From assembly GCA_034436015.1 (NCBI GenBank), contig DAOTWG010000038.1:1-60477 (forward strand): a stretch of 60,477 bases of DNA, in the 5' to 3' direction. Made by a program: the position numbers and the translations under genes. The notes under the pieces were generated by a model, which was not told the DNA's origin, searched no databases, and saw only the letters and a list, made by a program, of their open reading frames with translations. This DNA comes from DAOTVX01 sp034436015. Its GTDB lineage: Bacteria; Chloroflexota; Anaerolineae; Anaerolineales; Villigracilaceae. This document shows positions 43,423 to 52,587 of the stretch, piece by piece (positions within the stretch are counted from its first letter, which is position 1; each line of letters starts with the position of its first letter).

Positions 43423-43434
43423 TGATAATTATCA
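43423..43434. promoter_or_regulatory. Palindromic operator candidate TGATAATTATCA
   Basis: A perfect 12-bp palindrome lies just upstream of the -35 of the SufR-like gene and directly before the divergent HAD gene. It resembles a Fur/MntR-type half-site arrangement more than the known SufR operator. The binder is unknown. Confidence 0.5.
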
Positions 43435-43444
43435 TAAATATAAA

Positions 43445-44119
43445 ATGATGAAACCGCCTACACGTGCAGTCCTTTGGGATATGGACGGAGTTCTCGTGGA
43501 CGATGGAGAACAGCACTATCTCGCTTGGCGTGAAACCCTTGCCAAGGTAGGCATTGTCCTGGATCGTCGCACGTTCCAGCAAACGTTCGGCATGAATAAC
43601 GCCGGCATACTGGAATTTCTATTAGGACACACTCCGCCGACCGACTTTGTGCGGGAAATTGGCGAGCGGAAAGAGGAACGTTTCCGCAACCTGATTCGGG
43701 GACAAGTGCATTTGGCACCCGGCGCGCGTGCATGGCTAGAACAATTGAAGGCAGCAGGCCTCTTACAAGCCATCGCCTCGTCTGCTCCACAGGCCAACCT
43801 GGATGCCCTGCTGACAGAACTAGGAACCAGCCAATTCTTCACAGCGGTTGTTTCTGGGGCCGAGATGCCCGGCAAGCCGGACCCGGCTGTCTTTTTAGAG
43901 GCAGCGCGTCGGCTTGGCGTCCCGCCGGAGCGTTGCGTGGTGGTCGAGGACTCCCTTGCCGGTGTGGAAGCCGCCAGGCGAGCCGGTATGCGTTGCCTTG
44001 CCCTGACTACCACCCACACACGATCGGCGTTAAGCCAGGCAGATGTGGTCGTAGAAAGCCTATGTCAACTCACCCTGGCCGATTTCCTCGGGAACGGCGA
44101 ACCAGACAAGGAGAGATAG
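43445..44119 (+). CDS. HAD-family phosphatase, beta-phosphoglucomutase-like
   Basis: The 224-residue product has motif I LWDMDGVLVDDG, a helical cap, motif II IASSAP, GKPDPAVF with the motif III Lys, and VVEDSLAGVEAARRAG as motif IV. Two adjacent ATG codons (43445 and 43448) follow an A/T-rich promoter region with no Shine-Dalgarno sequence, so the mRNA may be leaderless. It precedes hypF by four bases. Confidence 0.88.
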   Translation: MMKPPTRAVLWDMDGVLVDDGEQHYLAWRETLAKVGIVLDRRTFQQTFGMNNAGILEFLLGHTPPTDFVREIGERKEERFRNLIRGQVHLAPGARAWLEQLKAAGLLQAIASSAPQANLDALLTELGTSQFFTAVVSGAEMPGKPDPAVFLEAARRLGVPPERCVVVEDSLAGVEAARRAGMRCLALTTTHTRSALSQADVVVESLCQLTLADFLGNGEPDKER

Positions 44120-44123
44120 CCAG

Positions 44124-46484
44124 GTGAACGAATCCATCACGCAAGGCATCAGTATTCGGGTAACAGGAATCGTTCAGGGGGTAGGGTTTCGTCCTTTCAT
44201 CTACGCTCTGGCGCAGCGGTTTGGATTGAGAGGCTGGGTACGCAACACATCGGCAGGAGTGGAGATAGACGTGGAGGGCGCGCCTACCGCCCTTGACGCC
44301 TTCATTCACGCCTTGAGAAACGACCACCCGCCGCTGGCGCGCCTGGACTCACTCTCCGTCCAAACACATGAGCCGCGTGGTTTTGCGCATTTCGAGATTA
44401 TCTCCTCCGAACGTCAAGCAGATGCTTTTCAACCCATTTCTCCCGATGTCGGCATCTGCGCCGATTGTTTGCGTGAACTATTCGACCCGAACGATCGCCG
44501 CTACCGGTATCCTTTCATCAACTGCACCAATTGCGGCCCACGCTTCACAATCATCACCGACATCCCCTACGACCGGCCCAATACGACTATGGCCATATTC
44601 GCTATGTGCACCGCCTGCGCGCAAGAGTACCAGGATCCCCGAAATCGACGCTTTCACGCTCAGCCGGTGGCTTGTCCACAGTGTGGGCCCCAGGTGTGGC
44701 TAGAAATTAAAGGGAAACAAGGAGAACATCCGCACGGCGTAAAAGCCATGCGCATGACGCAAGAATTGCTACACGCAGGCCACATTGTAGCAATCAAAGG
44801 TTTGGGAGGATTCCACCTGGCCTGCGATGCCACGAACGCCGCCGCCGTACGCGAATTGCGCCAACGCAAGTTACGTGTGGACAAGCCTTTCGCGCTGATG
44901 ATGGCCGATATGGCCATGGTGGAACAATTCTGCTTCATCAACGAGGCCGAGAGACGGCTACTGGAATCTCGTCAGCGTCCTATTATCTTGCTCGATCGTC
45001 GCCCCAAATCCGGCATAGCAGCAGAGACGGCGCCGGGACAACGCACGCTTGGCGTGATGCTTCCCTATACGCCCCTGCACTATCTGCTTTTCGCCGACGA
45101 CGCCTCTCCTCCTGCCCTGAGAGCCCTCCCGCCTCTGGTGATGACCAGTGGGAATCTTTCCGAAGAGCCCATTGCGATCGAAAACGAAGAAGCACGTATA
45201 CGATTGGACTCGCTGGCCGATGCCTTCTTGATGCACAACCGTCCGATTCACACGCGTTGCGACGATTCGGTCGCGCGCATTGTGGATCAATCAGAGGCAG
45301 GCAAAGAAAGCCGCCGCGCTTTCTTCCTTTACCCCTTGCGCCGTTCGCGCGGCTATGCCCCTGACCCTTTACTCTTGCCTTTCGACGCGCCCTCTTTGTT
45401 GGCTGTTGGAGCAGAACTCAAGAACACCTTTTGTCTGACGCGCCAGTGCTATGCTTTCCTCAGTCACCACATCGGCGATATGGAGAATTACGAGACATTG
45501 CGCTCCTTCGAGCATGGCGTGGCGCACTTCGAGCGTTTGTTCCGTATCGAACCGGTTGTCCTAGCCCATGATCTGCATCCAGATTACCTGAGCACGCGTT
45601 ATGCCCGTCAACGCGCGGAACGAGAAGCCTTGCCACTGGTTGGCATCCAGCATCATCACGCCCATATTGCCGCTTGCCTGGCCGACAACGGTTTGCCGGG
45701 CAATGAACCGGTGATTGGCCTGGCGTTCGATGGTACCGGCTACGGCGCGGATGGGGCAATTTGGGGCGGCGAGGTATTGCTGGCCAATTACGTCGGCTTC
45801 GAGCGGCTTTACCACCTGGCGTACTTTCCCCTGCCAGGCGGCGATGCAGCCATACGATGCCCGGCGCGAACAGCGCTCGCCTTGTTATGGGCACTTGGAA
45901 TCGAGTGGGAGGATACACTGCCGCCCGCGCGTTTCTTTTCCAAAAAAGAACGGCAAGCGTTGCGCGTGCAATTAGAACGGCGCCTCAACGCGCCATTGAC
46001 ATCCAGCATGGGGCGTCTCTTCGACGCCGTGGCCGCCCTGGCAGGAGGCCGACAACAGGTCAACTACGAGGCCCAGGCCGCAATGGAGTTCGAGGCCATG
46101 GCAGATCCATCCGAACCCGGCGCGTACCGTTTCGAGATTGCGGAAGGCAAGATCAACGCCCGCCCTGCTGTTCTCGCTCTCATCGCCGATGCCCATCGCG
46201 GCATTCCTCTGGCAACAATTTCGGCGCGTTTTCACAATGGTCTTATAGAAGGAATACGAGCAATCTGTAATGAAATTCGTATGAAAACCGCCGCACGAGA
46301 AGTTGCCTTGAGCGGCGGAGTATGGCAGAATATGATTATGCTCAAGAAGGTGATGACCACCCTGAGCGCCGATGATTTCCGGGTTTATTGCCACCGTCAA
46401 GTGCCGACGAACGACGGTGGAATCGCTCTTGGGCAAGCAGTCATCGCTGCAGCGCGTTGGAGGGCCGAGAACAGAAAGAGATGA
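44124..46484 (+). CDS. hypF: Carbamoyltransferase HypF
   Basis: The 786-residue product has all HypF parts in order: acylphosphatase domain (VQGVGFRPFIYALA, residues 15-28), two zinc-finger CxxC-x18-CxxC units (CADCLRELF...CTNCGPRF; CTACAQEY...CPQCGP), a YrdC-like domain and a Kae1-like domain (HHHAHIAACLADN, GLAFDGTGYGADG). It turns carbamoyl phosphate and ATP into the thiocarbamate on HypE that becomes the CN ligands of NiFe hydrogenases. The GTG at 44124 follows AAGGAGAG. Confidence 0.95.
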   Translation: MNESITQGISIRVTGIVQGVGFRPFIYALAQRFGLRGWVRNTSAGVEIDVEGAPTALDAFIHALRNDHPPLARLDSLSVQTHEPRGFAHFEIISSERQADAFQPISPDVGICADCLRELFDPNDRRYRYPFINCTNCGPRFTIITDIPYDRPNTTMAIFAMCTACAQEYQDPRNRRFHAQPVACPQCGPQVWLEIKGKQGEHPHGVKAMRMTQELLHAGHIVAIKGLGGFHLACDATNAAAVRELRQRKLRVDKPFALMMADMAMVEQFCFINEAERRLLESRQRPIILLDRRPKSGIAAETAPGQRTLGVMLPYTPLHYLLFADDASPPALRALPPLVMTSGNLSEEPIAIENEEARIRLDSLADAFLMHNRPIHTRCDDSVARIVDQSEAGKESRRAFFLYPLRRSRGYAPDPLLLPFDAPSLLAVGAELKNTFCLTRQCYAFLSHHIGDMENYETLRSFEHGVAHFERLFRIEPVVLAHDLHPDYLSTRYARQRAEREALPLVGIQHHHAHIAACLADNGLPGNEPVIGLAFDGTGYGADGAIWGGEVLLANYVGFERLYHLAYFPLPGGDAAIRCPARTALALLWALGIEWEDTLPPARFFSKKERQALRVQLERRLNAPLTSSMGRLFDAVAALAGGRQQVNYEAQAAMEFEAMADPSEPGAYRFEIAEGKINARPAVLALIADAHRGIPLATISARFHNGLIEGIRAICNEIRMKTAAREVALSGGVWQNMIMLKKVMTTLSADDFRVYCHRQVPTNDGGIALGQAVIAAARWRAENRKR

Positions 46485-47428
46485 CAAAGATTCTATTAGT
46501 AGAAGATGACGCGCTTCTGCTCGATGTAATGCGCAACATCCTGGAAGTGGAGGGGTATCAGGTTATTGTTGCCTCTGATGGGATGACCGCCTATCAGGCC
46601 TTCCTTCACGTTCAACCCGACCTCATTGTGTCAGACATTATGATGCCCCGACTGGATGGGTACGGTCTGCTCAAAATGGTCCGTCAATTGCCGCAAGGAG
46701 CAACCGTGCCGTTTTTATTTCTCAGCGCGCGTACTGAGCGCGCAGATATCAGCCGGGCACGCGAGCTGGGCGCAGACGATTATCTCTTCAAGCCGTTCGA
46801 CGCCGCCGAACTCATCAACGCCGTGCGGGCGCGCCTCGAGCGGCGGCGTATTCTTGAACTGTTCGATACGCGCGCCGCACACCTGCAGACTGTCATCATG
46901 CTCGCAAACGCCATCGAGGCGCGCGATCCCTATACGGCCGGCCATATCGAGCGCGTACGTCGGCTGGCAGTCAGCCTGGCCTTCGCTTTAAACTGGAGCA
47001 TGGAGGAAATCGCGGTTCTGGAGTTCGGCGCTATCCTACATGATATTGGCAAGCTGGCCGTGCCCAGCAAAGTACTTCGTAAGACCGGTCCACTGGATGA
47101 GGAGGAATGGAAATTAATGCGACGTCATCCGGAAGAGGGCGCCAGGATGTTGGAAGGAGTGGATCACTTGCGACCGGCCATCCCCTATGTACTCTACCAC
47201 CACGAGTGGTGGAATGGCAGCGGATACCCAATGGGGCTGAAAGGCGAGGCAATCCCTCCGCAAGGCCGTTTACTGGCGATCGTGGACGCATTCGACGCGA
47301 TGACGACCAACCGCCCTTACCATGCCAGCATGACCGCCGGCGAAGCGCTGCGCGAATTGGAATCCATGAGCGGCATCTACTTCGACCCGGAAATGACCCA
47401 GACCTTCGCACAAAGTTACCGCGGATAA
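46481..47428 (+). CDS. Response regulator with HD-GYP domain
   Basis: The 315-residue product has a receiver (LLVEDD, phosphoacceptor Asp52 in IVSDIMMPRLDG, FKPFD Lys) and an HD-GYP domain (HDIGKLAVP, RRHPEEG, HHEWWNGSGYP, DAFDAMTTNRPY). HD-GYP proteins hydrolyse c-di-GMP. It starts in an ATGA overlap with hypF, an unusual coupling of hydrogenase maturation and second-messenger turnover. Confidence 0.93.
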   Translation: MTKILLVEDDALLLDVMRNILEVEGYQVIVASDGMTAYQAFLHVQPDLIVSDIMMPRLDGYGLLKMVRQLPQGATVPFLFLSARTERADISRARELGADDYLFKPFDAAELINAVRARLERRRILELFDTRAAHLQTVIMLANAIEARDPYTAGHIERVRRLAVSLAFALNWSMEEIAVLEFGAILHDIGKLAVPSKVLRKTGPLDEEEWKLMRRHPEEGARMLEGVDHLRPAIPYVLYHHEWWNGSGYPMGLKGEAIPPQGRLLAIVDAFDAMTTNRPYHASMTAGEALRELESMSGIYFDPEMTQTFAQSYRG

Positions 47429-47487
47429 AAAACGAATCGCCCCCACGAACCGTCTTTTTTCAGGCGGTTAAAGCGCTTCTTCCACAA

Positions 47488-47521
47488 GGCTCACTCTCCC
47501 ATCTTTTTTGGAGAGTGAGCC
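47488..47521. terminator. Strong hairpin between convergent HD-GYP and smpB genes
   Basis: A perfect 12-bp stem GGCTCACTCTCC (47488-47499) / GGAGAGTGAGCC (47510-47521) has a T-rich loop. It probably ends the HD-GYP transcript. The remaining gap to 47696 contains no gene; a tmRNA was looked for and not found. Confidence 0.7.
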
Positions 47522-47696
47522 TATTTGCCTCAACTGCCTCCCGCGTTCCGGCAACGCCCCCTCCCCTGCTACCAAGCGACAAAATTTCTCCGCTCAGCGC
47601 CGAATGCCGCACTTCCATATGGCACTCAAGGCGCTTATAAGCAACTCATGGGCGCAGCCAGTTCCACTATCGGCGAAAATAGAACCTTGGGCAAAA

Positions 47697-48140
47697 TTAG
47701 CCGCTGCGGCGCGCTTCACGTTCCGCGTCGCGCCGGGCAATCGCCTCGCGTTTATCGTGCAACTTTTTCCCTTTGGCCAAAGCAATTTCTAGTTTTGCCA
47801 GCCCGTCCTTGAGATACAGGCGCGTGGGCACAATGGTCATCCCCTTCTGACGAACAGCGTTCCACAACGTACGGATTTCGCGACGGTGCAGGAGCAAACG
47901 ACGCGGTCGTTTGGGGTCATGGTTGAACCGATTGGCTTGCGCGTACGGCGCGATATGGGCATCCATCAACCATGCCTCACGTCCATTTTCGATGTACACA
48001 TAGGCATCGCTCAAGCTAACTTGTCCGGCGCGTACAGATTTGATCTCACTCCCCTGTAAGGCCAACCCCGCCTCGAACTCCTCGAGAAGGAAGTACTCAA
48101 AGCGCGCTTTGCGATTCGTGGCAACTACTTTCACGTTCAT
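47697..48140 (-). CDS. smpB: SsrA-binding protein
   Basis: The 147-residue product has the SmpB barrel: VVATNRKARFEYFLLEEFEAG, LQGSEIKSVRAGQVSL, HIAPY and the basic tail KKLHDKREAIARRDAEREA. It brings tmRNA to stalled ribosomes. TACAAT lies at 48153-48148, seven bases before the ATG, with no ribosome site, so the mRNA appears leaderless. Confidence 0.96.
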   Translation of the reverse strand: MNVKVVATNRKARFEYFLLEEFEAGLALQGSEIKSVRAGQVSLSDAYVYIENGREAWLMDAHIAPYAQANRFNHDPKRPRRLLLHRREIRTLWNAVRQKGMTIVPTRLYLKDGLAKLEIALAKGKKLHDKREAIARRDAEREARRSG

Positions 48141-48147
48141 GCGTTCT

Positions 48148-48153
48148 ATTGTA
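48148..48153 (-). promoter_or_regulatory. -10 element of leaderless smpB
   Basis: TACAAT on the minus strand (48153-48148), then AGAACGC and the ATG at 48140. Confidence 0.55.
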
Positions 48154-48203
48154 TCATGCCTAATAGGCGTAAGGCGTTTTGCACCATTGAATCTGCGAAC
48201 AAA

Positions 48204-48233
48204 TTGTCATCCAATTCCCGAATCGAATATAAT
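48204..48233 (+). promoter_or_regulatory. Promoter of the Ser/Thr kinase operon
   Basis: TTGTCA (48204-48209), 18-bp spacer, TATAAT (48228-48233); an overlapping TACAAT follows at 48233. The start is near 48240 and the leader about 70 bases. Confidence 0.65.
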
Positions 48234-48309
48234 ACAATACGAGGGAGCGAGTTCAAGGCATCGCCCCTTGACCATTGGAGATATGACTTAGTCGTGTCAG
48301 GAGCGTATT

Positions 48310-50196
48310 TTGGAAACGAAACGCGTTACTCAATCAGTGGAACCGGAACCAGAATCTATCCGTGGGCAACAACTCCAGCCCGGCGTGACGCTCGTTGACC
48401 GTTACCTGATTCAGGAAGTCATCGGCGTGGGCGGCATGGGGTCAATCTACCGCGCCCGCGACCTGCACTTCCCCAACGTCGTCAAGCTGGTCGCAGTCAA
48501 GGAGATGGTCAACACCGCGCCCGACCCTGTCGTTCGTCGAACAATCGTCCAGAATTTCGAGCGTGAAGCGAACATTCTGGCTACCTTGAATCATCCGGCC
48601 ATCCCGAAAATTTACGATTTCTTCTCCATCAATGAACGTTCCTACCTGGTGGAAGAATTCATCCACGGCAAAGATCTTGAAGCGCTTCTGAACGAAACGG
48701 AGGGCTTCTTCTCAGAAGAGCAGGTGCTAGGCTGGGCCATTGAACTCTGCGAAGTACTCCAATTCTTGCATGGACACAAGCCCGATCCTATTATCTTCCG
48801 CGACATGAAGCCGTCCAATGTCATGCTCAATCAAAGCCAGCACATTGTCCTGGTTGACTTTGGCATCGCCAAGACCTTTCAGGCCGGGCAAAAAGGTACG
48901 ATGATTGGTACAGAAGGGTACTCTCCGCCCGAACAATATCGTGGCGAGGCAACTCCTTTGGCCGATATTTACGCCCTGGGCGCAACATTGCACCACCTGC
49001 TCACGCGGCGTGACCCGCGCTTGGAGCCTCCTTTCTCGTTCTCCGAACGCCCGATTCGCAAGATTAACCCTTCCATATCACCGGAATTCGAGGAGGTTGT
49101 CAACAAGGCCCTCCAGTACAATCCGGAAGATCGCTTCCCTAGCGCCGAAGCGATGAAAGAGGCGTTAATTGCGGTAGGTCGTAAGACGGGCATGCTCAAT
49201 CGCATCGCCGGCGCAGCGACCAGTGTCATTCGCACGGCCACGCTTAAGCCATTGTGGACTTTCCAGTGCGAGGATGAGATTCGCAGCGCGCCAACGTACT
49301 ACGAGGGGCGAATCTTGATTGGCTCCTACGACCACAACCTCTATGCTCTGGACGCGACCAGCGGAACGCTGGCCTGGAAATATGCGACCGACGGCGGCGT
49401 AACCACCAAACCGGCAGTCTTCGAGGGCAATGTGTATATTGGTTCCACCGACGGCCGTTTACACGCCGTCAGCGCACGCTCCGGCAGAGTCGTCTGGACG
49501 TATTACACAAAAGGGAAGGTGTATTCTTCGCCACGCATTGCCGAGAATCATGTCTTCTTCGGCTCGGATGACCAAAACCTGCACGCGGTCAACGCGATGA
49601 CCGGCCGCGCAGCCTGGACCTTCGCCGCCGACTCGGAAATTCGCTCCTCCCCTTTTATTCTGGGCGATGTCGTCTATGTCGGCAGTGACAGCGGCGAACT
49701 GTACTGCGTGGATTTTCGCGGCGTCTTGAAATGGCGCTACAAGGCCAAACTGGCAATCACGGCTTCGCCTATCGCAGAGAACGATGTGGTGTACGCCGTC
49801 TCTCTAGATAGCAGCATCTACGCCTTGGATGCTCGTTCGGGGTGGATGCTATGGCGCTTCCGCATGGGAAAAGGGGGTGTCTCCTCGCCCTGTCTGGCGG
49901 AGAATCTGCTTTTTGTCGGCTCAGCGGATGGGAACCTGTACGCGATTGACGTGCGCACGGCGAAAGAAGTCTGGCGCTTTCGCGCGGAGCATCAGGTCAG
50001 CGGTTCCCCGATCGTTTATAAAGACTCGGTGTACTGCGGCGCGGCAGACGGTTACCTGTACTGCCTGGAATATCGCACCGGCCGTTTGCGCTGGAAATTC
50101 CAAACCCAAGGGCCAATCACCGCCGCGCCGCTGGTGTATGATGACGTCGTGTATATCGGCTCGGCCGATCACTTCCTGTATGCTTTGCTCGCGTAA
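48310..50196 (+). CDS. Ser/Thr protein kinase with C-terminal PQQ-like beta-propeller
   Basis: The 628-residue product has residues 30-290 as a Hanks-type kinase: glycine loop GVGGMGSIY, Lys64 in VAVKE, catalytic FRDMKPSN (His of HRD replaced by Phe, Asp155 kept), DFG 173-175, and a GTEGYSPPEQY activation segment. Residues about 315-628 are PQQ/WD-like propeller blades (repeats of LYALDA, VYIGS, W.....). No transmembrane helix separates the two, unlike PknD-type receptors, so the whole protein looks cytoplasmic. The TTG at 48310 has AGGAG six bases upstream. First gene of the kinase-phosphatase-J/vWA-FHA operon. Confidence 0.92.
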   Translation: METKRVTQSVEPEPESIRGQQLQPGVTLVDRYLIQEVIGVGGMGSIYRARDLHFPNVVKLVAVKEMVNTAPDPVVRRTIVQNFEREANILATLNHPAIPKIYDFFSINERSYLVEEFIHGKDLEALLNETEGFFSEEQVLGWAIELCEVLQFLHGHKPDPIIFRDMKPSNVMLNQSQHIVLVDFGIAKTFQAGQKGTMIGTEGYSPPEQYRGEATPLADIYALGATLHHLLTRRDPRLEPPFSFSERPIRKINPSISPEFEEVVNKALQYNPEDRFPSAEAMKEALIAVGRKTGMLNRIAGAATSVIRTATLKPLWTFQCEDEIRSAPTYYEGRILIGSYDHNLYALDATSGTLAWKYATDGGVTTKPAVFEGNVYIGSTDGRLHAVSARSGRVVWTYYTKGKVYSSPRIAENHVFFGSDDQNLHAVNAMTGRAAWTFAADSEIRSSPFILGDVVYVGSDSGELYCVDFRGVLKWRYKAKLAITASPIAENDVVYAVSLDSSIYALDARSGWMLWRFRMGKGGVSSPCLAENLLFVGSADGNLYAIDVRTAKEVWRFRAEHQVSGSPIVYKDSVYCGAADGYLYCLEYRTGRLRWKFQTQGPITAAPLVYDDVVYIGSADHFLYALLA

Positions 50197-50206
50197 GGAG
50201 CTCGCC

Positions 50207-51112
50207 GTGCACTTTCTCAAAAAACTCCTCGGCATAGACCGCCAGAAAACCGTCCCCTTAGCGGGGCGCGATCAGGTTAGCACAGCCCCACTCGGAGACC
50301 GACCGGTCCACTCGGCGCCGGCAGGAAGAGTAGCCTACGATCCACCGCAATTAGTCTATGGATGTGGGCAATCCGCAGGCCGGCAACGGGAACGTAATGA
50401 GGATAGCCTGATTGCCGTCACAATGGCGCTGGGAGGCGAAAACGGGAGTCAGCCGTTTGGCCTCTATGCCGTGGCCGATGGCATGGGCGGTCACCAACAC
50501 GGCGAAATGGCCAGCATCATTGCTATACGCGCCTTCGCAAATCATGTCTTGCAGCGCCTGCAGCCCTTTGTCTTACGAACCGGACGCACCCTAGACGAAC
50601 CCTTGCAGGATATCATGCGCAGCGCTATAGACGAGGCGCAACGAGCAGTCATCCGTTCTGTACCCGGCAGTGGCACCACGCTGACCGCTGCGCTGGTGAT
50701 GGGGCAGCAGATGATCATCGCCCACGTGGGAGATAGCCGCGCGTACAACGTGTATCTAGATGGGCGCATCGAGGTGCTGACCCGCGATCACTCGCTGGTC
50801 AAGCGCTTGGAGGAACTGGGACAAATCAGCGCAGAGGAAGCAGCAGTACACCCCCAGCGGAACGTGCTGTATCGCGCCATAGGACAAGGCGATATGCTCG
50901 ACGCCGATATTTTCACCGTGCCTTTCCCGAAAGGCGGTTATCTCCTTCTTTGTAGCGACGGCCTCTGGGGAATGGTCCTGGCAGAACATATCCAACGAAT
51001 CATCAAGGAGTCGCCTAGCTTGTCTGCGGCTTGTCAAAAACTGGTCGCGGCAGCCAATAAAGCGGGCGGCCCCGATAATATCAGCGCTATTCTGGTTCAA
51101 CTGTTGATGTAA
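50207..51112 (+). CDS. PP2C-family protein phosphatase
   Basis: The 301-residue product has the PP2C motifs RERNEDSL, VADGMGGH, SGTTLTAAL, VGDSRAY, CSDGLWG and GGPDNIS with the metal-binding aspartates. A 50-residue basic N-terminal tail precedes the domain. The GTG at 50207 has AAGGAG six bases upstream. It should reverse the phosphorylation by the kinase encoded ten bases upstream. Confidence 0.94.
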   Translation: MHFLKKLLGIDRQKTVPLAGRDQVSTAPLGDRPVHSAPAGRVAYDPPQLVYGCGQSAGRQRERNEDSLIAVTMALGGENGSQPFGLYAVADGMGGHQHGEMASIIAIRAFANHVLQRLQPFVLRTGRTLDEPLQDIMRSAIDEAQRAVIRSVPGSGTTLTAALVMGQQMIIAHVGDSRAYNVYLDGRIEVLTRDHSLVKRLEELGQISAEEAAVHPQRNVLYRAIGQGDMLDADIFTVPFPKGGYLLLCSDGLWGMVLAEHIQRIIKESPSLSAACQKLVAAANKAGGPDNISAILVQLLM

Positions 51113-51114
51113 CC

Positions 51115-52587
51115 ATGGCAGAGAGGCCGGATTACTACGCTATTCTAGGAGTGCCGCGAGAAGCAAGCGCAGAGCAAATTCGGAAGGCATACTTGCGGGC
51201 TGTACGTCGCCTTCACCCCGACCGTAACATAGCGCCGGGTGAAACAGAACTGTTCCTAGCAGTCCAGCAGGCCTATGAAGTGCTCTCCAACCCAGAAGAA
51301 CGGGCGCGATACGATGCCTCGCTGCCGGCTGTAGGGAAGCGCGACTTACCCCTAAAGCAGCGGATTCTCTACAGCCGACGCCAAGTTAACCGCCTGGAGG
51401 AAGCGCAACTCCTGTATGTCTGGTTGGATTACACTCCCCCGCAGTCCAAGGAAAAAACCCAGGCCCCCCCGCTCAATTTATGTCTGGTTCTCGACCGTTC
51501 CACCTCTATGAAAGGGATGAGCATGGACATGGTCAAAGCGACGGCGATTCAAATCCTGCGTCGCCTGAGACCACAAGATAAGATGGCGATCGTGGCATTC
51601 AGCGACCGGGCGGAGGTCATCGTACCGGCAGCGCGGACTACAGAAGCAGCAAAACTAGAAGCGCGCGTACAAATGCTGCAAACATTCGGCGGCACAGAAA
51701 TCTATCAAGGCCTAGAGAGCGCCTTCAACGAAATCATGCATCACTACGACCGCGCCTGTGTCAACCACATCATCCTGATTACCGATGGGCGCACCTACGG
51801 CGACGAGGAGGCCTGTTTTGCGTTAGCAGCACGCGCAGCAGAAAAAGGAATTGGCATCAGCGGCTTGGGAATCGGTGCCGAGTGGAACGACGAGTTTCTT
51901 GATAAATTGGCCGCACAAACCGGCGGCAGCAGTTTCTATGTGGCACACCCAGGGGATATCGAACATCTTCTCATGGAGAAATTCGAGAATCTATGGCAAG
52001 TGTACGCGGAAGACGTTGTCTTGCGTTTCAAGAATACACCGGGCGTTGTTTTGCGCTATGCTTTTCGCCTACAGCCCGAAGCCGGTCTGCTCGCCCTGAA
52101 AAGCCCGATGCGCCTAGGGCAGATTTTGCGCGACGGCCGTCTGACGCTCCTGTTTGAATTCCTGGTAGAGCCCGAGGCAACGCGCGAGGAGACAACCGTC
52201 CTCTTAGAGGGCGAGATCGAAGCAACGCTACACGCTCAACCTGTGCCTATCGTCTTCCCTTTGCGCATTAGTCGCCCGGTCAGCGAAACGCCCGGTTTCG
52301 ATCCGCCCCCTCAGGAAATCGTCCACGCGCTCTCCCGACTAACTCTGTACCGTATGCAGGAACAGGCGCGTTTGGAGATCGCGGCTGGCCAGTACCAACG
52401 CGCGTCAAAGCGACTGCAACTTCTGGCCTCCAACCTGGTCGCTGCCGGTGAGACGAAACTGGCGCAGACAGTGTTGCTCGAGGCCGAACGCATCAAGCAC
52501 AGCAAACGGCTCTCCGGGGAGGGAGAGAAGAAAATCAAGTACGGCACACGAGCCTTGCTACAGGCCGGCCTGGAGGGTCAGACATGA
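51115..52587 (+). CDS. J-domain / von Willebrand factor A fusion protein
   Basis: In the 490-residue product residues 5-65 form a DnaJ J-domain (YYAILGVPREAS, HPD in RLHPDRN, AYEVLSNPEERARYD). Residues about 115-300 form a vWA domain with an intact MIDAS DRSTSMKG, a second Thr in FGGTEIY and ITDGRTYGD. The C-terminal part has a beta-sandwich like that after vWA in YfbK/CoxE-type proteins and a helical end rich in Ala/Gln. The J-domain should recruit an Hsp70 (none nearby) while the metal site binds a partner. The gene starts two bases after the phosphatase stop. Confidence 0.88.
   Translation: MAERPDYYAILGVPREASAEQIRKAYLRAVRRLHPDRNIAPGETELFLAVQQAYEVLSNPEERARYDASLPAVGKRDLPLKQRILYSRRQVNRLEEAQLLYVWLDYTPPQSKEKTQAPPLNLCLVLDRSTSMKGMSMDMVKATAIQILRRLRPQDKMAIVAFSDRAEVIVPAARTTEAAKLEARVQMLQTFGGTEIYQGLESAFNEIMHHYDRACVNHIILITDGRTYGDEEACFALAARAAEKGIGISGLGIGAEWNDEFLDKLAAQTGGSSFYVAHPGDIEHLLMEKFENLWQVYAEDVVLRFKNTPGVVLRYAFRLQPEAGLLALKSPMRLGQILRDGRLTLLFEFLVEPEATREETTVLLEGEIEATLHAQPVPIVFPLRISRPVSETPGFDPPPQEIVHALSRLTLYRMQEQARLEIAAGQYQRASKRLQLLASNLVAAGETKLAQTVLLEAERIKHSKRLSGEGEKKIKYGTRALLQAGLEGQT

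Noticed and set aside
47522..47696. A tmRNA gene next to smpB
   Set aside because: No alanine-tRNA-like ends, T-loop sequence or tag-peptide frame could be found.
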